Position numbers and translations under genes: made by a program
Origin: JAJAZB01 sp964244295
Lineage (GTDB): Bacteria; Bacteroidota; Bacteroidia; Cytophagales; Spirosomataceae
DNA length: 31,319 nucleotides
Direction of reading: 5' to 3'
Assembly (NCBI GenBank): GCA_964244295.1
Contig: CAXTIG010000062.1
Location: 1-31,319 of the forward strand
Part shown: piece by piece, positions 25,660 through 31,319 of the stretch
How positions within the stretch are numbered: the first letter of the stretch is position 1
Layout of the letters: each line of letters begins with the position of its first letter
Notes under the pieces: generated by a model
Seen by the model: only the letters and a program-made list of their open reading frames with translations
What the model was told of the DNA's origin: nothing
Databases searched by the model: none

Positions 25660-25689
25660 CTTGATAGAATTAGATTTTCTTTATCTTTG
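25660..25689 (+). promoter_or_regulatory. Promoter of the ubiquitin-like operon
   Basis: CTTG (25660-25663), 18 bases, TATCTTTG (25682-25689). Start predicted near 25697, leaving a 90-base leader before the first gene. Confidence 0.7.
25661..25676 (-). promoter_or_regulatory. Operator arm 2 (in the ubiquitin-like operon promoter)
   Basis: TTGATAGAATTAGATT, inverted copy of arm 1, 15 of 16 matches; centres are 53 bases apart (about five helical turns). It overlaps the -33 TTG of the plus-strand promoter and fills most of the spacer. Confidence 0.65.
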
Positions 25690-25708
25690 TGTCATTAAGA
25701 GGGAGAAA

Positions 25709-25837
25709 ATGGCCCTTGGGCGGAAAACCTACTGCTCAGTCATTAACCCTGTGAAAGAAACTATTTTTAACTTAAAAACCTTAAAATCATGGTCTTATCA
25801 GATTCCCTACAGAAACAAAACACAGCGCGGATCTTGA
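25709..25837 (+). CDS. Possible 42-codon leader ORF before the ubiquitin-like gene
   Basis: An ATG at 25709 follows GAGGGAGAAA, one of the few Shine-Dalgarno-like sequences in the window. It opens a frame (MALGRKTYCSVINPVKETIF...) ending at 25837, overlapping the multiubiquitin gene by 49 bases in another frame. It could be a leader peptide coupling or damping translation of the operon, or chance. The product resembles nothing I know. Confidence 0.2.
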   Translation: MALGRKTYCSVINPVKETIFNLKTLKSWSYQIPYRNKTQRGS

Positions 25838-26259
25838 CCTTCAATGTTGAAGACAAGCCGTTTACTGCCAACCGTCAGTACCTGACTGGGGCTCAAATCA
25901 AGGAGTTGGCTAATCTGCCGAAGGATGCAGAACTGTTTTTGACGATTTCTGAACCCTGGAAAGATGACCCGATCGCTGATGATGAGGAAGTTGATTTGGC
26001 GCGGCCGGGCATCGAAGGCTTCTACATCAAGAAAAAATTGAAGTTCATCATCGAGGGTGTAGAGCATCAGACGGATCGACAATACATCACGGGAGCCGAA
26101 GTTCGACGACTTGGTTCCATTCCGGTGGGGTACGATATCTTCCTTTCCATCAAAGGGCCTTATGAGGACGAACTAATTGAAGACACCAGCCGTGTCAATT
26201 TGGCTCGTGAAGGAATCGAAAGCTTTTACGGATGCAAACCCAATACGACCAATGGCTGA
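25789..26259 (+). CDS. Multiubiquitin-domain protein: two tandem ubiquitin-like domains
   Basis: A 156-residue protein of two homologous beta-grasp domains, about residues 13-80 and 81-148, of the multiubiquitin (Multi_ubiq) type. The repeats align clearly: NRQYLTGAQIKELANLP against DRQYITGAEVRRLGSIP, FLTISEPWKDDPIADDEEVDLARPGIEGFYI against FLSIKGPYEDELIEDTSRVNLAREGIESFYG (compared in blocks). After domain 2 comes a short tail, CKPNTTNG, ending in a single Gly. It is the presumed modifier that the E1 would adenylate. A 90-base leader and A+T-rich start region separate it from the promoter. The next gene overlaps it by 8 bases. Confidence 0.88.
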   Translation: MVLSDSLQKQNTARILTFNVEDKPFTANRQYLTGAQIKELANLPKDAELFLTISEPWKDDPIADDEEVDLARPGIEGFYIKKKLKFIIEGVEHQTDRQYITGAEVRRLGSIPVGYDIFLSIKGPYEDELIEDTSRVNLAREGIESFYGCKPNTTNG

Positions 26260-26644
26260 TTCATTCCTACCATCCAGGGATAGAGGGTTTTTAACCAGCA
26301 AGGGCTATAGCTTCCGGGAAATCAGTGATGGGGCCCAAAAGGGTCTCATCATTGATAATTTCCCGGTGAAGCCGGATGACAAATTCAACCTTGCTCATTC
26401 ATCCTTGCTGATCATAATGCCAGTTGGATACCCCGATATCCCACCCGACATGTTTTATTTCCAGCCAGAACTGAGGCTGGCTTCTGCCAATGTTTATCCT
26501 CCACAAGCCGATCAGTTGGAAAGCCATTTTCAGCAAACATGGCAACGTTGGTCACGTCACGCCCCGGCCAGCGAGTGGCGTATAGGATTAGATAACATAC
26601 AGTCTTACCTGCAACGGGTAATAACCGCACTTCATACAGCCTAA
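26252..26644 (+). CDS. E2-like protein (prokaryotic E2 family E type) lacking cysteine
   Basis: A 130-residue protein in the place and with the pattern of prokaryotic E2 family E: LLIIMPVGYPDIPPDMFYFQPEL corresponds to the E2 core strand-loop (the Tyr-Pro-x-x-Pro-Pro element), followed by the helical HFQQTWQRWSRH part. The protein has no Cys residue, so it cannot form the classic E2 thioester. It may be a scaffold, or use another residue. ATG 26252 is chosen (the frame opens at 26177 inside the previous gene); it overlaps the multiubiquitin stop by 8 bases and its own stop overlaps the next ATG (TAATG), indicating translational coupling. Confidence 0.78.
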   Translation: MADSFLPSRDRGFLTSKGYSFREISDGAQKGLIIDNFPVKPDDKFNLAHSSLLIIMPVGYPDIPPDMFYFQPELRLASANVYPPQADQLESHFQQTWQRWSRHAPASEWRIGLDNIQSYLQRVITALHTA

Positions 26645-28053
26645 TGAGATACACCCTGACGATCCAGGAACGCCACTTTGACGAGCTTTACCGGCTAACT
26701 ATCAAAGAAGATATGAAAGAACGCCCAGCGTTGATGCTCTGTGGGCGTTCCGAAACAAGCCAAAATATGTGGGATGGTGGAGGAGAGTTTCGATTTTTGT
26801 CCAAAGAGGTAGTTGCTGTTCCCGACGAGTACATCCTTGAACATAGCGCAGATCGAGTTGAGTGGAACACCGAAGTCTTTCGGAAACTGTTAAAACGGGC
26901 TAAGGAGGAAGATTTGCAAATCTGTTTGGTTCATTCACACCCATCTGGCTACAATGAGTTTTCCGAAACAGACGATGAAAACGAACGATCTCTTTTTGAA
27001 ACTATTTACAAGCGGAACAATAGTACGCACCCTAACCTTAGCTTGGTTATTCTACCCGACAAATCGGTCATTGCCAGGGCTTGCACGAACAGGTTGAGTT
27101 ATTCTCCAGTTGATTTCATCAGAATCTTAGGAAATCGGTTCGCGTTTTTTTACAAAGACAAGTACGCAATCCACCCGAAGGAAGAGTTTCATCGCCAGCA
27201 GTTGGCCTTCGGGCCAACGTTGAACGCGGACCTGTCCAAGCTAAAAATTGGTGTTATTGGTTGCGGAGCGACCGGTTCGGCAACGGCTCATCTATTGGCC
27301 CGCTTGGGGGTTGGTCAGTTGCTGTTGATTGACAATGACCTTGTCGAACGCAGCAATCTTAGTCGGCTTTATGGGGCTACTTCGCAGGATGCCGATGCGG
27401 GCAGACCCAAAGTCGATACGCTTAAGGACCTAATCGCGGGGATCGGCATTGGTTGCCGCGTCCGTTACTTGAATAACTGGGTTGGTAGTGAAGAATGCCG
27501 GAATGCCATTCGAACTTGTGATGTGCTCTTCGGCTGTACCGACGACAACAGTGGACGTATATTCCTAAATCGTCTCGCTTACTTTTATTTAATCCCTCTT
27601 ATTGACATGGGGATTATGATTGAACCCTCTGAGGATGATCCATCGCGACTCCAAGCTTTGCAGGGCCGGATGACCGTCGTGCAGCCGGGCAGTACTTGTC
27701 TGTTGTGCCGAAGAGTAGTAAACCCCGCTCTGGCGCGCGAAGAGCAGTTAAAACGAAACGATCCTCAGGGGTACGAACGACAGAAAGAAGAAGCTTACGT
27801 AATTGGTGGTGGCAATCCAAGTCCTGCTGTCATTACGTTCACTTCAGAAGTCGCTACCATGAGCGTGAATGAATTTATCAACCGATTGACCGGGTACAAA
27901 AAGAATGGCCCGGAAAATCACCTGGTGCGGTTATTCGATCAAGGGGTTGATCGTAGGCCTTCTATTGGACCCGGAAACACTTGTGCGGTTTGCAAGAGTG
28001 AAGACTACTGGGGTCAGGGCGATATGAAGCCATTTCTGGATCAGGTAAACTAA
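26644..28053 (+). CDS. JAB/JAMM peptidase fused to an E1 (ThiF)-like adenylyltransferase
   Basis: A 469-residue two-domain protein. Residues about 1-170 form a JAB isopeptidase with the complete metal motif HSHPSGYNEFSETD (His97, His99, Ser107, Asp110; HxH-x7-SxxD) and an upstream Glu in KERPALMLCG. Residues about 195-469 form an E1/ThiF domain: nucleotide loop GCGATG (206-211), LLLIDNDLVERSNLSRLYG, then GCTDDNSGRIFLNRLAYFYLIPLIDMG. Two CxxC pairs (Cys352/355 and Cys447/450) match the ThiF-type zinc site. The E1 should adenylate the multiubiquitin C-terminus; the JAB part should trim or remove it. The classical E1 catalytic Cys cannot be assigned by eye. Confidence 0.9.
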   Translation: MRYTLTIQERHFDELYRLTIKEDMKERPALMLCGRSETSQNMWDGGGEFRFLSKEVVAVPDEYILEHSADRVEWNTEVFRKLLKRAKEEDLQICLVHSHPSGYNEFSETDDENERSLFETIYKRNNSTHPNLSLVILPDKSVIARACTNRLSYSPVDFIRILGNRFAFFYKDKYAIHPKEEFHRQQLAFGPTLNADLSKLKIGVIGCGATGSATAHLLARLGVGQLLLIDNDLVERSNLSRLYGATSQDADAGRPKVDTLKDLIAGIGIGCRVRYLNNWVGSEECRNAIRTCDVLFGCTDDNSGRIFLNRLAYFYLIPLIDMGIMIEPSEDDPSRLQALQGRMTVVQPGSTCLLCRRVVNPALAREEQLKRNDPQGYERQKEEAYVIGGGNPSPAVITFTSEVATMSVNEFINRLTGYKKNGPENHLVRLFDQGVDRRPSIGPGNTCAVCKSEDYWGQGDMKPFLDQVN

Positions 28054-28060
28054 CTATTCG

Positions 28061-28399
28061 GTGAAACATTTCGTTTGGCGCATCATAGGTAGGTTACAGC
28101 TCCTTTTGGGTAAGGTGGATTACTCACCACGGTTAATTACCGTGCGGCCCAAGGAGGCAGACATCCCCGCTAAATTTCTTATCATAGTAGGCCATCGGGA
28201 CCTACCCAAATGGGCGTTGATGAGGTGCCCCTGCGGTTGTGGTGAGATACTCACCTTATCATTGATGAAAAAATTCAGTCCTTACTGGGATCACAAAATT
28301 GACAAGTGGAATCGGGTAACTTTAACTCCGTCTGTGTGGAAAAATGATGGATGTAGGAGTCATTTTTTTCTTAGGGACGGAAAAATTATTTGGTGTTGA
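28061..28399 (+). CDS. DUF6527 protein with cysteine cluster
   Basis: A 112-residue protein with GTG start at 28061, 7 bases after the E1 stop. It matches the DUF6527 pattern: RCPCGCGEILTLSL (Cys56, 58, 60), then WNRVTLTPSVWKND and a C-terminal GCRSHFFLRDGKIIWC with Cys98, Ser100, His101 and terminal Cys112. Such proteins are recurrent partners of bacterial ubiquitin-like operons and have been suggested to process or cleave the modifier; I rely on memory for this. The conserved CRSHF could hold a metal or a catalytic Ser/His pair. Last gene of the operon; a nested hairpin follows. Confidence 0.8.
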   Translation: MKHFVWRIIGRLQLLLGKVDYSPRLITVRPKEADIPAKFLIIVGHRDLPKWALMRCPCGCGEILTLSLMKKFSPYWDHKIDKWNRVTLTPSVWKNDGCRSHFFLRDGKIIWC

Positions 28400-28403
28400 C
28401 TTT

Positions 28404-28453
28404 GTAAAACCTAAACATTTCTGTGCGGAGAAATGATACTAATCAGGTTTTAC
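28404..28453 (+). terminator. Nested hairpin at the end of the ubiquitin-like operon
   Basis: Outer stem GTAAAACCT (28404-28412) with AGGTTTTAC (28445-28453); inner stem CATTTCT (28416-28422) with AGAAATG (28429-28435). No T run follows directly, so the terminator call is tentative. Confidence 0.4.
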
Positions 28454-28460
28454 TCCTAAG

Positions 28461-28490
28461 TTGAACTAAAAAAGTCATTACTTATCTTTA
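28461..28490 (+). promoter_or_regulatory. Promoter of the HTH gene
   Basis: TTG (28461-28463), 19 bases, TATCTTTA (28483-28490), one mismatch. Start near 28497, which favours ATG 28525 over an in-frame TTG at 28495. Confidence 0.6.
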
Positions 28491-28524
28491 GACATTGTTC
28501 GGCGCTGGCTTAGTTGGAATTCAA

Positions 28525-28797
28525 ATGCAAGTTATCTGCCTGCAAGACGAAGCATTTTATGCCCTCATCGAGGAAGTTGTGGCGCGGCTGCGGGAAAAGC
28601 ATGGCGATGAAAAAGAAAAGTGGATTTCCGATGATCAGGCGATGAATCTGCTGAACATCAAGTCGAAGACGACCATGCAGAAACTCCGCGACGAAGGAAA
28701 AATTCGTTTCTCCCAACCCCAGAAGAAAATCATCCTCTACGACCGGGACTCCATCGACGCCTATCTGGAGAAGAACGCCCGCAACCCCTTTCGCTGA
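28525..28797 (+). CDS. Helix-turn-helix protein, excisionase-like
   Basis: A 90-residue protein of the MerR/excisionase-type HTH_17 class common on Bacteroidota mobile elements. The N-terminal helix is LIEEVVARLREKHG, then the HTH: KWISDDQAMNLLNIKSKTTMQKLRDEGKI followed by the wing-like IILYDRDSIDAYLEKN. It may act as a recombination directionality factor or regulator for the island. The stop overlaps the next ATG (TGATG), so it is translationally coupled to the following gene. Confidence 0.8.
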   Translation: MQVICLQDEAFYALIEEVVARLREKHGDEKEKWISDDQAMNLLNIKSKTTMQKLRDEGKIRFSQPQKKIILYDRDSIDAYLEKNARNPFR

Positions 28798-29066
28798 TGG
28801 AAGAAATCCAAACGCCCTCTCCTGATTTTGTGAAGGGCTTCAACGAAGGCTACATTCTGGCCAAGCGTGCGCCGCACTTGGCTGAACCCCTAAGCCAGAT
28901 GGAGCCACAGAGTGACCGGCTCAGCGGTATGAAAGCCGGACGTGATCAGTATCTCGTTGAGCAAAATCGGGAACGGTTACCAAGCTGGCTCCGCAACGAT
29001 GCCACCCCGCGCACCCGCACCGCACCTGGAAAAGAGAAGGGACGGGATATAGAGCCGGACCGGTAG
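28797..29066 (+). CDS. Small protein of unknown function
   Basis: An 89-residue hydrophilic protein starting in the TGATG junction after the HTH gene. The first part has DFVKGFNEGYILAKRAPHLAE, which looks like an amphipathic helix; the C-terminal 25 residues are Arg/Thr/Pro-rich and probably disordered. Coupling to an excisionase-like gene suggests a mobile-element function. No family recognised. It is convergent with the next gene, 5 bases apart. Confidence 0.65.
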   Translation: MEEIQTPSPDFVKGFNEGYILAKRAPHLAEPLSQMEPQSDRLSGMKAGRDQYLVEQNRERLPSWLRNDATPRTRTAPGKEKGRDIEPDR

Positions 29067-29071
29067 TCTAA

Positions 29072-29749
29072 TTAATCGCGATCCTGCTCCACATCCCGGT
29101 GCCGGACTGGTTCCGTTGGTCCGTCGTTTTTGCTGGGGCTGGGCGACCAATGCAGGGTCTGCGTGAAACGCGCGGAGGCGGATACAAAGTTGTTGGCCGG
29201 GGGTGTATCGACTTCTGATTTCTCTTGAACCGCCTTCTGACGCGCATCGGCCATCAACGCATTCATGCGCTCCTGGGACTGGTCGAGATCCCGGGAGGCG
29301 GTGGGATCATTCGGATCCGGGGCGGGAAATCGCAACGCGTCCATGTAGTCCTGCGATTGTTCGAGGTCCCGGCGCTCGCCCGCCGGTGTATTGCGTTCTG
29401 CACCCGTCCGGTACGGGTTGGGAAACAGCGCCTCGCGAGCCTTAGCCCGCACCTGGGCGCGGATTTCGGGGCTGGCGTCCCCAGTTTCTTTTTCGACCTG
29501 GTTGAAGCGCTGCGCTTTCAACGTCTCCCTTGTTTCTTTAAGTTTATCGATGGCAGCGTCCCGGTTGCCGGGTTGCCGGGAGCGGAGAAAGCCAGGCGGG
29601 TTGTAATGTTGTTCCGGTCCCCGGTCGGGAGCCAGGTTCTCAATGCGTTCGTCAATCTGACGTACTGTCTCCTGGGTGTCTTTGACAAGTCGTTCGACGT
29701 GGGCGTACTCCACCGGGTACACCGGGTCTTTGCCGGGTTTCTTCTCCAT
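29072..29749 (-). CDS. Charged repeat-containing protein of unknown function
   Basis: A 225-residue, highly charged protein. The N-terminal half is helical and probably coiled coil (ERLVKDTQETVRQIDERIENL, AAIDKLKETRETLKAQRFNQVE). The second half repeats a short unit: RRDLEQSQDYMDALRF, SRDLDQSQERMNALMA and finally HRDVEQDRD. No family recognised; such proteins occur on Bacteroidota conjugative and mobilisable elements. I choose ATG 29749 (MEKKPGKDPVYP). The frame reaches a TTG at 29812, but TATCTTAG, a possible -7 box, lies in that stretch (about 29789-29796). Confidence 0.6.
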   Translation of the reverse strand: MEKKPGKDPVYPVEYAHVERLVKDTQETVRQIDERIENLAPDRGPEQHYNPPGFLRSRQPGNRDAAIDKLKETRETLKAQRFNQVEKETGDASPEIRAQVRAKAREALFPNPYRTGAERNTPAGERRDLEQSQDYMDALRFPAPDPNDPTASRDLDQSQERMNALMADARQKAVQEKSEVDTPPANNFVSASARFTQTLHWSPSPSKNDGPTEPVRHRDVEQDRD

Positions 29750-29837
29750 CCTCCTGAGCAGTTGATTCTTTGTTTGGCCGTTCGCTTGTGCTAAGATAGA
29801 AAAACACGCCAACCTTTTTTGAGCGGGAGGCAGGAAA

Positions 29838-30455
29838 ATGTGGCAAAGCGAGTTGAAGACCGAAACGAAAACAAAAACCTTGTCCGGTCGTGTCTTTTCA
29901 TAGGAAGAGATTGATGCGGGGCGGCTGTATGCGGTTCACTGGCAGGATTTGTCCCTGGCCGCACGTACACTGCCCGAACTGGAGCAACCGGCTCACGAAT
30001 TAATTGAAACTTGGCTGGGCTACCTGCCCCATCCGTGCGTCACGTTGCCTGAAGAGCCGTCCATCCGCTTGATGCTAAATAAGTACCTCCAGTGCCAATG
30101 GGACGAGGCCACGTACCATCAACGACTGTTGCCTGCCATGAAACGCATCCGCAACCGGGATCTGCGCCACAACACCGAACCGGTCTATCAACCAGACATT
30201 TACCAAACCTACGCGGCGACGTACTATCCGTACGGCTACGCAGTGCGGCAGCGTCTGGTGCATTTTTTAGGATACGAACCGGCGCTGGCGTGTTCGCTGA
30301 TTGCCGAATTGTGGCTGAGAAAGGCGGTTGCCACAAACCACGGTTTGCTGCTCATGGGCGAGACTGCGCTGGACCGACGAGCGACCACCTTAGTTAAGTA
30401 CCGGGAAGTGCTGCTCGCTCACGGTAAAAAAGAGGCTGATGTTTCGCCTGTGTGA
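29838..30455 (+). pseudogene. Gene of unknown function, apparently interrupted by an in-frame amber codon
   Basis: From ATG 29838 (preceded by GGAGGCAGGAAA) the frame reads MWQSELKTETKTKTLSGRVFS, meets TAG at 29901-29903, and continues openly as EEIDAGRLYAVHWQDLSLAARTLPELEQP to the stop at 30453-30455. Downstream of the TAG only TTG codons (e.g. 29949) could restart, giving 168 residues. The coding character appears to continue across the TAG, suggesting a nonsense mutation or a wrong start. The intact part has RLMLNKYLQCQWDEATYHQRLLPAMKRIRNRDLR and a Tyr-rich stretch; I recognise no family. Other reading: a working gene starting at TTG 29949. Confidence 0.45.
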
Positions 30456-30538
30456 GGCGAAGAATAGAACAATTGTTTTCGTTCACCTCCATCTCTTCGG
30501 TTCTACTTTACTCTGAGACGTTTCCCTAACGTACTCAA

Positions 30539-30569
30539 AGACGACTCAGTAAATCGTCTCGGCTTTTTT
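30539..30569 (+). terminator. Weak hairpin terminator
   Basis: AGACGA (30539-30544) pairs with TCGTCT (30554-30559), then CGGC and six T. Lies 84 bases after the previous gene. ACTCAG/CTGAGT nearby could form an alternative stem. Confidence 0.5.
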
Positions 30570-30659
30570 CTGCTGAGTGGAATGGTTCTGTATATTGGCT
30601 TTCGCTTCACCGATGACGTGCGTCTCTCTGAAATATTTTTTATTAAGAAAACATTCTGA

Positions 30660-31319
30660 TTACATTATTGTCTTTAAATCTTCTATATTCTGTGCCTCCC
30701 ATTTCTGAAACGCTTCCGGATTCTTGCGCAAAACGTCCCAAGCCTGATTCATAACAAGTGAGACCGGTTGGTGAATGGAATCTACTTGTTCTTGATAAGA
30801 TAGAAAGCCTAATTGACAGCACGAATGATAAACATTTTCAGCTAACGCACTAAGTAATTCGTCTGGGAAGGCCAACGTATAATAATCAGGTTCCTGATAA
30901 GCCGGTAAAGTAAGTAGTACGTTCCACTCTTGTTTAATTTCTTCTGCTTCACTGAAGTATCCCAAAATATACAACATGCAATTTATTATTCTCATCCGCG
31001 CCTCGTGAGATGGATGAGTTAGTGATGTGCTTTCATAAATATCTTCTGGGCGTTCCGCTGCGGAAAGTTTCAAGTTTGTCCAAGCATAAGCTGGTCCCAC
31101 GAAATAGGTTGCCAACAAATCACAGGTGAATTCAGTTAGCCAGCCTTGCAGCCAGGTCTGCTCCCAAACGTTTATTTTCTCTTCCAACACTTTAGGCCTT
31201 TGTTGATCAGCAACTAAGTCTCGCTCATTGCTAAAAAAAACCAATATTTTGTCTCTGATATCACCAGTAGACTTGTCTTTTTGTTGATTTACAGGTAGTT
31301 GCGCTATATTTGTACTGTA
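30660..31319 (-). CDS. Protein of unknown function, possibly zinc-peptidase-like; start beyond the right edge
   Basis: The frame is open from the stop at 30660 to the last base of the window, giving at least 219 residues, so this is the C-terminal part of a larger protein. Near the middle is LTEFTCDLLATYFVGPAYAW followed by HPSHEARMRIINCMLY. An ExxCDLxAxxxxGPA segment and a HPxHExR segment occur together in some predicted metallopeptidases, where Glu would be the third ligand; the HExxH part, if any, would be outside the window. This is a weak resemblance. A+T content is higher than in the genes to its left. Confidence 0.6.
   Translation of the reverse strand, partial: YSTNIAQLPVNQQKDKSTGDIRDKILVFFSNERDLVADQQRPKVLEEKINVWEQTWLQGWLTEFTCDLLATYFVGPAYAWTNLKLSAAERPEDIYESTSLTHPSHEARMRIINCMLYILGYFSEAEEIKQEWNVLLTLPAYQEPDYYTLAFPDELLSALAENVYHSCCQLGFLSYQEQVDSIHQPVSLVMNQAWDVLRKNPEAFQKWEAQNIEDLKTIM

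Noticed and set aside
24214..31319. Integrase gene or second attachment site of the island
   Set aside because: No tyrosine or serine recombinase frame and no second copy of the tRNA 3' end were seen; they would lie outside the window.

Overview
The window looks like chromosome from a member of the Bacteroidota, most likely an aerobic Cytophagales genus of the Spirosoma/Larkinella type. The core part is G+C-rich. Many genes are preceded by the Bacteroidota promoter pattern TTG/TTTG, about 19 bases, then TAnnTTTG, and few have a Shine-Dalgarno sequence. The family repertoire also fits: OmpA protein with thrombospondin type 3 repeats, YwqK/MORN-like secreted protein, tandem rhomboids, Tgt without zinc cysteines. 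Genus is inference.

Bases 1 to about 24,200 are core genome. In order: start of a DUF3500-like gene (1-154, minus), gamma-glutamyltransferase, periplasmic cupin, lipoprotein, an intact IS982-family insertion sequence (3711-4613), an orphan PycTM-like (DUF5706) membrane protein, dxs, two rhomboid proteases, mutL, GDP-L-fucose synthase, a MORN-like protein, yraN, lipB, a small conserved protein, a PolB-like 3'-5' exonuclease, an acyl-CoA dehydrogenase, an AraC-type regulator, an OmpA-family protein, tgt, a glycosyltransferase, rsmG, a bacterial PH-domain protein and tRNA-Asn(GTT). Several hairpin terminators and convergent/divergent gene pairs separate these units.

Bases about 24,214 to 31,319 form an accessory region starting directly behind the tRNA-Asn 3' end, a common integration target. 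Its first part (24.3-28.4 kb) is visibly more A+T-rich and holds the main item of interest: a ubiquitin-like conjugation operon. Genes in order are a protein of two tandem multiubiquitin domains, an E2-like protein without any cysteine, a JAB-peptidase/E1 (ThiF) fusion, and a DUF6527 protein. They are tightly coupled (8-nt overlap, TAATG junction, 7-nt gap). Divergent from the operon is an XRE repressor overlapping an ImmA/IrrE metallopeptidase. Between the two transcription units a 16-bp inverted repeat (15/16 matches) places one arm inside each of the two promoters, between -33 and -7. The inferred logic is that the XRE protein represses both units and ImmA relieves repression on a stress or phage signal, switching on a ubiquitin-like pathway.

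The rest (28.4-31.3 kb) is more G+C-rich mobile-element-like cargo: an excisionase-like HTH gene coupled to a small protein, a charged repeat-containing protein, an ORF that seems interrupted by an in-frame amber codon, and a protein running off the right edge. No integrase is visible, so the far end of the island lies outside the window.
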